A DNA stretch of 64,000 nucleotides from Apiospora phragmitis (lineage: Eukaryota > Ascomycota > Sordariomycetes > Amphisphaeriales > Apiosporaceae). Location: assembly GCA_038363925.1 (NCBI GenBank), contig JAQQWL010000006.1, positions 3,824,501 through 3,888,500 of the forward strand. The letters run 5' to 3'. Position numbers and translations under genes: made by a program. Of the stretch, positions 32,524 through 42,676 are shown in pieces (position 1 is the first letter of the stretch; every line of letters starts with the position of its first letter). Below the pieces are notes generated by a model. That model saw only the letters and a program-made list of their open reading frames with translations. It did no database searches and was not told where the DNA came from.

Positions 32524-32836
32524 TGTGGCTGGCCTTTCTTGGGAGGTGATGTGGATATTCCTCTGGGCAATCGTGTAGACAAGCAAGGCCTTTTGATATG
32601 TAAGCATACCTATCAATAGAGCGCAGGCTGCCGAACCAGACCGAGCCAGACCGAGCGGGGTCAACTGATCGTCACTGGTTGGGAACACAGAATTGCACCG
32701 AGACTACCGGTTGTCGCGTACAGCTCAACGTGCCTACCTCCCTTGCTTCCAGCCCTCCACTTGTCATACATTTCAAGTTTGCTTTAACGAGCCAACACCA
32801 AATCTTGCATCCCACATCCAACAACCTCTCAGCATC
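32524..32836. promoter_or_regulatory. bidirectional promoter region, SDR / FAD oxidoreductase
   Basis: 313 bp between two head-to-head start codons. The arrangement is common for co-regulated genes in fungal metabolite clusters. An 11-bp direct repeat ACCGAGCCAGA-like lies near 32637-32656. No specific regulator site can be assigned. Confidence 0.4.
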
Positions 32837-34425
32837 ATGTCTCAGCACGTCTCTCAATCCCTCGCGGCACTCCAGGAACAGTTGGCACCTGGGCTGGAGA
32901 TACTGACACAGAACGATGGTGATCGCTTTGAGGAATTTGCCAAATGATGGACAAACATTGGCCGCGAGACCCCGGCCGCTATTGTCCTTCCCGAGACAGA
33001 GGGGCAGATCCAAAAGATTGCAAGTGCCTCAATGATCCAGAAGTTTGAAATGGGATTGTAACTAATCGTGTAGGTTCAATGGGCGGTCGGCTCCTCAGTG
33101 CCCTTTTTTCCACGGAGTGGTGGCCACAGTGAATGGTCTACGATCGGCGAGGATGGTATCATCATCGACCTCAGCAAATGCCATGGGATCGACATCGACG
33201 CAGCCGGCAGGAAGGCTACTCTGCGAGGCAGCATCTTGTCCAAACAGGTGGCTGTAGCGCTTGCAGATGCTGGTTTCTTCACCGGTAGGAATACTGCTCT
33301 GAGCTTGCGGAGCTGCTGTAAACCCCCAACTTGCTCCGTCATCTAACCTGGTACTTGTGTAGCGTTAGAAAACGGCAATACCGTGGGGGCTATTCCGTAT
33401 TTCCTTGGGGGCGGCGCTTCTCTGACCACATTGATTACTGGGTTCGGCTCGGATCAGATATTGTCTGCTCGTATGATCGATGCGACGGGCAACATCATCG
33501 AAGTTACGGACGAAAAGCAGCCCGACTTGCTGTGGGCCATTCGCGGCGCGGGTCAGTTCTTCGGTCTTGTGACTGAGCTCACCATCAAGATCTGCCCATT
33601 AAGTGATCTTGGCAACGACCAAGGGGTTATATGGGTGGGAAACTTCGTCTTCCCACTTGAACGTGCCGATGAGGTAGCTCATACTATGAAGCTACTCATG
33701 AATGATGGTAGTAAGGCGACGGCTGGACTCATGATGATCATGGCCCCGCCACCGACGCGGAAGCCGGCCGTGGTCATCGCGGCACGATTCACCGGGAGGC
33801 CCAAGCGAAGCGGAGGACGCGTACAAGCCCCTGTATGACTTATCACCTTTGATAGCAAAGGGCGGCCCCGTGCCAATCCAGAATGCTAGCGACGGCCGCG
33901 AGGCCATGGCTGCCAAGGGGGATTTCAAACGATTCGGAGTGGTAGGGCTGCGACGCTTCGACGTAGGACGATTTCTCCAAACCGTGGATATTTGGAAAAG
34001 GCTCCAAAGCGAGTGTCCTGATGCCATCAATACGGCCTTCAACTTCCAGTGGGACTCGAGACCGCCAAGGGTGCCCGACTTTGATTCTTCAATGTCTCTC
34101 CATGACATTAGATATTGGCAGTAAGCTTGGCAAAGCTGTGATACTTGGCTAAGGCCTACTGCAGTCACTCATTAATCATTCGACCAGGAACAATCTCATT
34201 TGGCACACCGATGCCTCCAGTCGGCAAAGGGTTGACGAACTGAACGACGAATGCATTGCCACCATGCGTGGCTCAGATAGATCCGAATACGCAGACTTCC
34301 AGAATGGCACTCGAACAGGGCCGATCGAGCTCCGCTTTAGGGGAGAAGGGAAGTTGGAGAAGCTGAAGTCGCTGAAGAAGCAGTGGGATCCGCAAGGCGT
34401 GGTTACGAAGCAGCTGCTTGACTGA
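32837..34425 (+). pseudogene. BBE-type FAD-linked oxidoreductase, inactivated
   Basis: Four exons, 32837-33019, 33074-33284, 33363-34120 and 34188-34425, reconstruct a PCMH-fold FAD oxidoreductase of 462 codons. The FAD-linking motif RSGGHS follows VQWAVGSSVPFFP; then come IIDLS, GNTVGAIPYFLGGGASL and GFGSDQILSARM. These proteins (berberine-bridge type) oxidise substrates in many fungal pathways. Two defects are visible: codon 37 is TGA (32945-32947) where the context EEFAK-x-WTNIGRETPAA expects Arg, and a one-base gain near 33803-33804 shifts FTGRP out of the SEAEDAYKPLYD frame. The first intron begins with GC (GCAAGT) rather than GT but otherwise splices perfectly in phase 0. The TGA alone would remove almost the whole protein. 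Confidence 0.85.
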
Positions 34426-36003
34426 CGGCACTGATCCATGACCAAGATACAAGGGGACGGGCAGGGAGCTCTCCTTTGTTCGTTCGTTTTATATTATAAC
34501 CTGCTACATTATGACTGCAATCTAGACCAATAGTAGTAAATCCGTTGTATGCCGTGGTCTCTGCCCCGTCCTACAAAAGCTAAATAGCGAGATTGAAGTA
34601 AGATGTTCTACGACCGCTGGATAACCGGAAGGATGAGCTAACCATCATGACACGTACAGGGAGGTTAGCTCCTATATAATTGGCCATGGAGTGTCTATTT
34701 GTTGTAGCCATCCGCAGAGCTCTGATCCGCTATGAAAGTATTGTGTGTTTCCTAACCCCTGAACCACTAGGTGCACACTTATGCCGTTATATATGCAGGT
34801 CTACGGTTTTGGAAACCCAGAACCGAGATTTCAATCCTTGTCCGCATAGTCCATCTACACGGAACTAAGGGGGGCGAGCAGCTATTGAGGGATCACGGGG
34901 AAGACGATGCCACCATTGTCAAAACTTACTTCTTTTCTTGAAGAAGTAAATGGCAACAAGCGAACTGGTAGGCCATAAAATCAGTCCATCTCCAATATTT
35001 TTGCAGACGCTCAGTGCTAGGAAGAACTACAGGTACCTTTTTGATATCAATGCCATGAGGGGGTGTCAACCACCTGCAACACCCTCCCCCAAGCCACGGG
35101 GCTATTTGGACGTGCCCAGCATCCAAGGAACGTCCTAGTCAAAAAAGTGCGGAAGAAACATCTGAAAAGAGCCAATATAACCAATGACCAAGGCGCTAAC
35201 TACTAGGGAGGGAGGTGCCGGAGGATTGGAAGAGCCCAATGTGACTGAGGCAGCGTGGACCATGGAACTGGCGATTTAACCATGTCACCGGAACAGACGC
35301 CTTCGTCACGACACCCCAGCCAGCCTATTCTTCATTTGGTAAACGGTCATCATATCCAGTGGAAAGAGACCACATTGCCGATGGGATACCTACCCATTTC
35401 GGGCCCCAAGCCCGACATTTGGGGTGGGAGGGAGGGGACCAAGATGAAGGATTCCCCAGAGAGGCTTGGCTAGAGGGCGAGAGCTTCCAGAAGACATGAA
35501 AATCAGGTCGGAAATGGGGACGCATAATCTCGATTCCAACTCCTTCGGGCCAATCAGCACCAGTAATAGAAACGTGAGTGCCTGTGCCGTAATGCCGCAG
35601 CCTAGGACTGTTGTAGGATCCGAATCGTGGTAGACTTGCAGCACCGTGATTGGAGACGGATGTTTCTGCAGCACATACGGGGAAACGTGTCGTTTCTAAC
35701 GAGTGACCCCCTGAGAAGTTGTCCCTGAACAGCCATGGCCATTGGTTTTGTCTTGCACATAGCACATTTGCAATGTATTTAGCCATCGATACTAAAATAG
35801 AAGATGGATACATTTGTGCTAACTATTTAGTACAGTCTCTTAGCCGGGGAAAGCCCTTATTCTAATCCAGATTCGAAGGGGGGGGAAATTCTTATATCAG
35901 CCACTGGCTCAGCTATGGGTTGAAAGAACCCCCAGTGCTAGAAATTGTCCGACATTTTGAAACGTTACCTCATGGCTATAACTAAACCGACGCTATAGCC
36001 TCT

Positions 36004-36031
36004 CATAGCCCCTTATAGTCATGGGGCTATG
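36004..36031. repeat. 9-bp inverted repeat (hairpin)
   Basis: CATAGCCCC (36004-36012) and GGGGCTATG (36023-36031) are perfect inverted copies around a 10-base loop. Nearby GGCTATAACT and GCTATAGCC sequences suggest a degenerate, larger dyad. No T-run follows, so it is not a simple terminator. Confidence 0.55.
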
Positions 36032-36705
36032 CTTAACAAACAGGGTCCCTTTCACAGCCCCCGCTGGTAGCTCCACGGAGACACTACCCTGACCCCTGAA
36101 CCACGGTGGAGAAGAGAAACAACATATATCATAGCAGATTAAGTTTATTCGGTGGTGTGCTGACAAATGTGATATACTGTAATACTTTGGCTAGACCGCT
36201 TCAGAACGGACCTGCAGCCTTACCCGGTCAGATGACCAAGACGTGTACCACTAGCCTCAGTGTGACGGCAAGATGTCCTCCTCCTGGAGGTCGGTACCGT
36301 ACACGTCGATGGTTTTCAGTACCGCGAAACAGGCGACATATTTACACGGCGACAACTCCAATTGGGTTATTCAACAAACTCACATTCAAACACGACAGTC
36401 ACCCATTCAGGGGGCGGTACTAAAAGGCACCCATGCGCAGAAGCCGTGTCAGACCAGGAACGCCTTCTGGCCACCTAACATAATCAACGCAGACCATAAG
36501 AAAGAGCGCCATGCCATGGAATGCCTCCGTCCGGGAGGTTACAACTAGCCTCCGTTAGAATAGAACACCGGCTACTAAATCAGCACACACACACCCGCTC
36601 GCAGGATCGTGCAAGTCGAAGCCCAGCGTTGGCATAGCTCGCGGAGGAAATTTAGTAGTGTATACTCGGCAAGGCCTCCGGGCTTGGTTGTCTGGGTATT
36701 AGTAA

Positions 36706-37020
36706 AATCTTCCTCTCCCTGTCTTCCCTTCCCCTCCTCCTTCACACGACTCATCATTCGATCGGCGGCGAAAGGATTCGGTCAAGTTAAAGGCAAGCTT
36801 CCTACTCCTCACACGACAGAGCAAGCGGTCTGATGAAGAGGATCGAGAAAGCAGGGTTCTGTCACTAAAGCCGTACAGCGAGCGTCAGGAAGACATTAGG
36901 AAGATGGAGGCCCCAGGACCGAAATACTACATAGAAGACCGAATCTGGGATCAGTTTGTGCGGGGATATGGTGTATCACGAATTCTCACACCTCAACATT
37001 TCTACCGGTCTCTTGTATGA
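36706..37020 (+). other. 104-codon open frame without a start codon
   Basis: Opens after a TAA at 36703 and runs to TGA at 37018-37020. The last 65 codons are protein-like, with blocks such as RKMEAPGPKYYIEDRIWDQF and GVSRILTPQHFYRSL. No ATG occurs before the M of RKMEAPG. It may be an internal or last exon of an unrecognised gene or the relic of one; no family recognised. Confidence 0.3.
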
Positions 37021-37560
37021 GCAAACTTGAAATGCATGAATGCTTATAAGTTTTGCACAACCAACATCAAATTCAGCTCAACGTTACGCAAATTTCTATC
37101 CTGTCTGCCGTAGGTATATGCCGTAAGAAAGATCCCAATCCCAGGCAGTTGGATAGAGGAGGCCAACAACAACCTTGGCGATGGACTTCTTTGGGACCGG
37201 CCACGTGGGGAATACAACATCGAAACCAACGGTCGAAGTCATGTGATTGATGGTTACATGTATTATGAATTCCAACATACGATTCTTATAAATACCCCGT
37301 CATTAGCAGTCTTCATAAGGTGGGATTCTCTCATTATCACTATCGTGATTGCCACTCCTCTAGCCATAGTTTATTCTCAACCTATTAGTTGGTACTATTA
37401 ATCTAGCTTCAATTGGTTCACCTGCGTAATAACCGTGATAACGCAAGTACCTCAAGTGGTTGTGGGTTTCGCCTCCTAGCTGGAAGGTCCCAGTATAAAG
37501 CTAATCCATAGAGACAATATCGACATTGTATTGGCGATATCCTTTACCCAGCAATAAAAA

Positions 37561-39050
37561 ATGGAGAACCTCACCTTCTGGAGAGACCTGACCCCTTTTC
37601 CAGCCCCTCTCCGCACACCCGTCGACTCCTCCCCGAGAATCTTGATCGTCGGAGGCGGGGTGACGGGCCTCGTGACGGCTTGGACGCTGCTGGGCAGAGG
37701 CTACGACGTCACCATTCTGGCCAAGGAGTGGGCCTCGTATGGACCCTCGCAGCGGCTCACGTCGCAGATCGCGGGGGCGCTGTGGGAGTTCCCACCCGCC
37801 GTCTGCGGGCAGCACACGGACGCTATCTCGTTGCAGAATTCCAAGCGCTGGTGCATGGTAAGCAGTCTTCAGGGTTCTATCCTTCCCATTCCAGTGTCTG
37901 GGGAGATTTGATCGAATATGTGGTTGATTGTAGAGTTATTTGGGTTTCATCTCGAGATAGGTGGTAATCTCCTGGGAGAGAAGACTAACGCCCAGAGTCG
38001 ATAGGTATCATACCACATCTGGGACGCCATCGCCGCCACCGCCGCCTCCCGGAAGGATGATCAGTTTCCGATCGAGCGCGCGGGTGTTCGCATGAAGCAC
38101 GCTGACTTCTTCTTCCCCGAGCCCCTCGAGGCGAACCCGGCCGAGACAGCCAAGATGCTGGAGACCATGGCGAGCGGCGTCCGCGGCTTCAGGCGCGGCC
38201 CAGCCATCATCGAGGAGCGGCGCGTGAGCAGCAGCTTCGGCGCTGTCGATGCCTATGAGCACCTCGCTCCCCATCATCGACACGGATGCCTGCATGCATT
38301 TCCTGATGGAGCTCGTCGCGGGCAAGGGCGCCCGACTGGTCACGCGGACGATCTGCGGCGACCTGCTGGACCAAGAGGCGCCTGCGGGACGAGTTCGGCG
38401 TTGACATCATCGTGAATGCCACGGGGCTCGCCGGCACCGAGCTGGCCGGTGACGACTCGTGCTACCCGATCCGTGGCGGCCTGATCCGCGTCGTCAATGA
38501 CGGCCGCGACTTCACCAGGGTCGACGCCGCCCTGACCATCTCGGCCGATGCCGCCCACAGCGCCAGCGAGATCGTGTTCCTCGTGCCACGGAACGACGAC
38601 GTCCTGCTCATCGGGGGCATTGCCGAGCCGCATGAGCCCCACCTCGACCTGACGCTGGACTCGCCTATCATCCGCCGGATGCGCGCCCGCTGCGAGGCCT
38701 TCCTCCCCGACCTCAAGAGGGCCCGGCTCGATGCGGGCTACCCGCTGGCGCAGGGGCTCCGGCCGTTTCGCCAGTGCAATGCCCGTGTGGAGCGGGAGTT
38801 GCGCATGCGACGAGGAGGGGCGAACGTCGATGTTGATGCCGACGCAGCGGGGACTGACACCAAGCCAAGCCGCATCGTTCACAGCTATGGCCAGGGCGGC
38901 GCTGGGTGGTCCCTGTCTTTTGGGTGCGCCGGGGACGGGGCCATCCTGGTGGAGGAGGCGTTGCTAGACCTGCCTCTACGTCCTGTGATGGTGGAAACGG
39001 CGGTCTCGAAACCTCTCTCAAGGCCCCGAAAGCCGCCAGAGTGGGCCTAG
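37561..39050 (+). CDS. D-amino-acid-oxidase-like FAD oxidoreductase (two frame breaks)
   Basis: Exon 1 is 37561-37857; a 147-nt intron (GTAAGC, CTAAC branch, TAG) leads to exon 2, 38005-39050. The N-terminus has the Rossmann motif ILIVGGGVTGL and then SQRLTSQIAGALWEFPPAVC. The C-terminus has IVNATGLAGTEL, YPIRGGLIRVVND, IVFLVPR and the family signature RIVHSYGQGGAGWSLSFGC. Such enzymes oxidatively deaminate D-amino acids or related amines using FAD, usually in peroxisomes, but the C-terminus here (PEWA) is not a peroxisomal tripeptide. Two extra bases break the frame: a fourth C at 38269-38272 (before IIDTDACMHFL) and an extra C at 38381-38382 (before LRDEFGVD). Removing both gives exactly 446 aa. 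It may be a pseudogene or an assembly artefact. Confidence 0.85.
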
Positions 39051-40413
39051 GCGAAGGGTCTAGATGCATGGCACGATTGTAACGGATGCAAGCTACCTGT
39101 TAGCTCACCCACCTTTGGCTTTATTGAAGTGCTCAATACGTACTGCATATCATGGCCATGGGAAGTCATCAGGGTCCGCGAGGGGCTGCACTTGGCTTAG
39201 TTCTAACGGAAATCGAGAGCTGGACGTTTCCGAAGAGAAGGTTAACTGGTTTGGCATGAAACTGATAGCGAAGCTCGTTCATCATACGATGTGCAAATCG
39301 ACTCAGCTGAGGTCATGGTCACACTGGCTAATCTCGAGATCTCAATAAGCTGATTGGCAGTGGGGGCGCGACTCGGTTAGCGGCAGCATCCAATCTCTTG
39401 AGCAATTAGTCTGGTCGTGCCAGGTCAACAACCATTCTATAATCGAGCCGAACTGGGTGAAAAGGGACTGGCACATCAATGTATTCGATTCGATTGAAAG
39501 AGAGGATTGCCTACCAAGGCTGATCAACGTACACCATAGAATCCTTTATAAGGCCAAGGTGAGATGCCAAGAGGCGAAGCAGATTCTCCAGATGCTTACC
39601 CAGATGCGATGCAAATTTCATTGGTTCATGCCTTGTCAATGGTTCGGCCCGCCTGGAAAATAAAGTGATCGTCGCGGAGGTAACGCACACCGCTCCACTC
39701 AACCAGTAAACGGTTGCTGATTCATCAGGTAGGGTGGCAGAGAAGGATGAATCGGCTGCGAGTAAGCACGTACCTGTAGGTTATATCTGGAGGGCCTGCA
39801 CATTATAAGGACCTCTGATTCGTTTGAGTTGGACAGTGTTTCATGGCAAGAGCTTGACTTTGTCCTCAAGTCCAATCATCCTGGCGTGGGAGAGCTAGTG
39901 AGCAAAGATGCCTGTAGGTGCCTGTTGGAGGCTGACAGGCCGAGTTGTGTTTGGCTGAGCGTGTTTATCTGCTTTCTCACTAAACATCAGCCCGGCTTTA
40001 ACCTCACTACCTACTTCTTACAGAAAAGTTTCATTTCAATTCATCGGCTAGCCTTCGTTCCTGCATGCCAGTGATTGCCACAGAACAGGCGCTGGCACTG
40101 GCTTCTGATGACTGACTGGGAAGTTGGAAGGGCGAAAAGTGGAGTGAACGACGTCACTGGTCTCAGTAAATTGCGATCGGGGCGAATGGGGCTTCCAGTG
40201 CTGCTGAAAGTTGCGTTTCTTCCAAGGTCCCCATGGGTCCGGACTTCCGCGCTTGACGTGATGAAAATCGCTGAAACTAACCGAACTGCCACTACATACT
40301 ACAGACAACGCAGCAAATGTTTGTTTCCTCTTCTAAATAAAACAATATCGATAATGCTGTCGCGCGATTTCCCTACCGTAATCTTTTAATATCTAGCAGC
40401 CTAATTGTATGCC
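39051..40413. other. gene-free stretch
   Basis: About 1.4 kb, no protein-like frame. It ends with the promoter of the DUF2985 gene. Confidence 0.45.
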
Positions 40414-42676
40414 ATGGCCGACGAACGCCTGGAGCCCCCACGACAGCAAAGCAGCTACTTCTCGCCCGTCACTGCTAATCCCGATTCCGATCCCGATCCC
40501 TCGCCCACCCCCAACGCCAGTGCCACCAACATCAACAGCGCCGCCGATACCACCAGCGCCGCCGCCCCAGCAGCAGAGCCGCGCCACCGCTTCCGTCCCC
40601 TTCGGACCCTACAGCCCCAGCAATCTAATATTCGCATTCGCAGAGCTCCCGCTTCGAGGGCCAATGCCGCTGCCAACAACAATGCAAACCCCCAACATGT
40701 CCGTTCCATGCTTGACGTCGACGGCGACAGACTGCCGCAAGACCAGCAGTCCATCCATCTGCGAAGATTGTCCGGAGGCTCCCCGACACCTGCTCACGAT
40801 CGGAATGCGAACCCGCCCCAGCAAGTTCGGTCAATGCTAGATGTCGACGACAACACTGGTCCAGATGGCAACACCCAGGCCACAGACTTCGGTGGTGCTG
40901 GGACAGGTCAAGCCCCTGCCCAAACCCCTGCCCAAGCGCCGGAGCGACGAGGCCTTTTCCACAGATTCAGTCGTGCCTCTATGCGGCCGGAACCTGCCAA
41001 CCACCCGAGGAGGCAGCCTTCCCAGCAGGACGAATATGATTCCAACATTGTTGACATGCTAGATGTCGTTGGTACGTAATCTTTGTGCACCTGTTGACCC
41101 CTACCTTAACATGCGTTGCTAATCTGGCTTTAGATCCCGAGGTTTCAACGTTGTCTTCGATTACCAACGTTCAGAATTCTCTCTTCGTGCCTTCGCTAGG
41201 AAGATGGGTCAACAGACGACCGACTTACAACCTTACACGAATACCTAATATACCTGGTGCTTTTCCGTCAGAAGATGGTGGAGTCGCTACCGATCACCCT
41301 GCTCGTTACACCCCAGAGCCTCGGCAGCAGGGTGCTGCTCCCCCAGGTCCGAATAGGCCGCTTAAGGATGTGGAGGAGGAAGACGAGCCCCCTGAAAGAC
41401 CGTCGGTGGAACGGATACCAAGTTATATGACTGAACGTTTCTACGCTGTTCGTCCTAGCGATACGTCGCTTGCTGGGTGGAGCGATGATGATTTGGCCGA
41501 GCTTAACGACCACGTGCGGCACATGCTTCACTCGAAGCGTTCCGCCTTCAAGCGTAGCATGAAGGCTTTCGGCCAGTATGTCCGAAAACCTCTTGGGTTC
41601 CTCGTTACTCTTTATGCCTTCTGCATCACCGTCTTCGGGCTGGCCTGGGTTCTCTTTCTCATCGGATGGATCTATCTAGGCAGCGAAGAGAGACGAGACT
41701 ACATCATCAACGTCATTGACAACGTCCTTGTTGCCTTGTTCGCCGTCGTAGGTGACGGCATGATCCCCTTCCGCCTGGTCGATACATATCACATGTGTTT
41801 CATTGCCCGGTACCATCATCTCACCTGGAAACTACGCGATAAAATGCACGTCCCTGATCTCAAAGATCACAACGACCTTCCGTCCGAGCCCGTGATTTCA
41901 AGACGCGCTGAACAGGAGGACATCGAGGCGCAACGGCGTATACATACGAAGAAGGAAGAAGAGCACTCGGTACTCACTCCACACCAGCAAGCCAGGCTCG
42001 AACACCACCAAGCGTGTTTCTCCAAGTCTCACACATTCTATAAGCCCCATGAGACGGAAACGCACTTTGCCTTCCCACTGCGGCTGCTTGTCGCCATTGT
42101 GGTGCTGCTTGACTGCCATTCTTGCTTCCAGTTGGCTCTGGATCTCACGACTTGGATCATTGACTATCATGTCCGCCCAGGAGCACTTACCGCCACAATC
42201 CTGTGTTGCTCTATTGCTGTCAATATAACCGCAGGCGTTCTCATTTCTGTGGGTGATCGTCGAACGCGCAAAAAGGATGTTGTGGAGCGTATGTTCCGAC
42301 AAGAACTGACGCAGGAGGCGATACGGCGGATAGAAGAGCGCAGAGAGAAGGAGGAGAGGGAACGGAACAAGCTTGAGAATATCGATGAAGAGTCGCCTGG
42401 CAAGTCGAGGGGCGCGTCGTTCGATTTCGAGCGCCTGAAGCAAAATTTCAAGCCCAAGAATGGCGATGATGGCCGCGCTAGGTCCTCCAAGAGTTTGGAT
42501 TTCGCCCGAAAGCAGAGGCAAAGCAACGAGCTTCCCAGGAAGCCTGTCAATCGTGTTGGCATGTTCGATTCATCTGTTTCCGGCAGCCTGACCGAGGAGG
42601 GGACGATGTTTTCACTGACCCTAAGGTTGCTGGTGCATCTCAAAAGGAATCTCCAAAGGAATCTCCAAAGGAGTAG
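40414..42676 (+). CDS. multi-pass membrane protein, DUF2985 family
   Basis: Exon 1 is 40414-41071; a 62-nt intron (GTACGT...TTTAG) is followed by exon 2 from 41134, joining in phase 1 as DVV-DPEVSTL. The first 220 residues are disordered, rich in Pro/Ala/Asn, with three copies of an S/D-MLDVD/V motif. Then come membrane segments: GFLVTLYAFCITVFGLAWVL, VLVALFAVVGDGMIPF, LRLLVAIVVLLDCHSCFQLA and TATILCCSIAVNITAGVLIS. The LLDCHSCFQ block is typical of DUF2985 fungal membrane proteins, whose function is unknown. The uninterrupted frame ends at 42689 with an odd hydrophobic tail. One missing G at 42599-42602 instead gives GDDVFTDPKVAGASQ and KESPKESPKE, stopping at 42676 with an exact 733 aa, so the end is set at 42676. 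Confidence 0.82.

Larger units (their letters stand above)
34426..37560. other. 3.1-kb gene-poor stretch inside the metabolic block
   Basis: No recognisable gene. Includes the hairpin at 36004-36031 and an open frame without ATG at 36706-37020. The phrase CCCCTGAACCAC occurs at about 34758 and 36091, a weak direct repeat. Confidence 0.4.
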
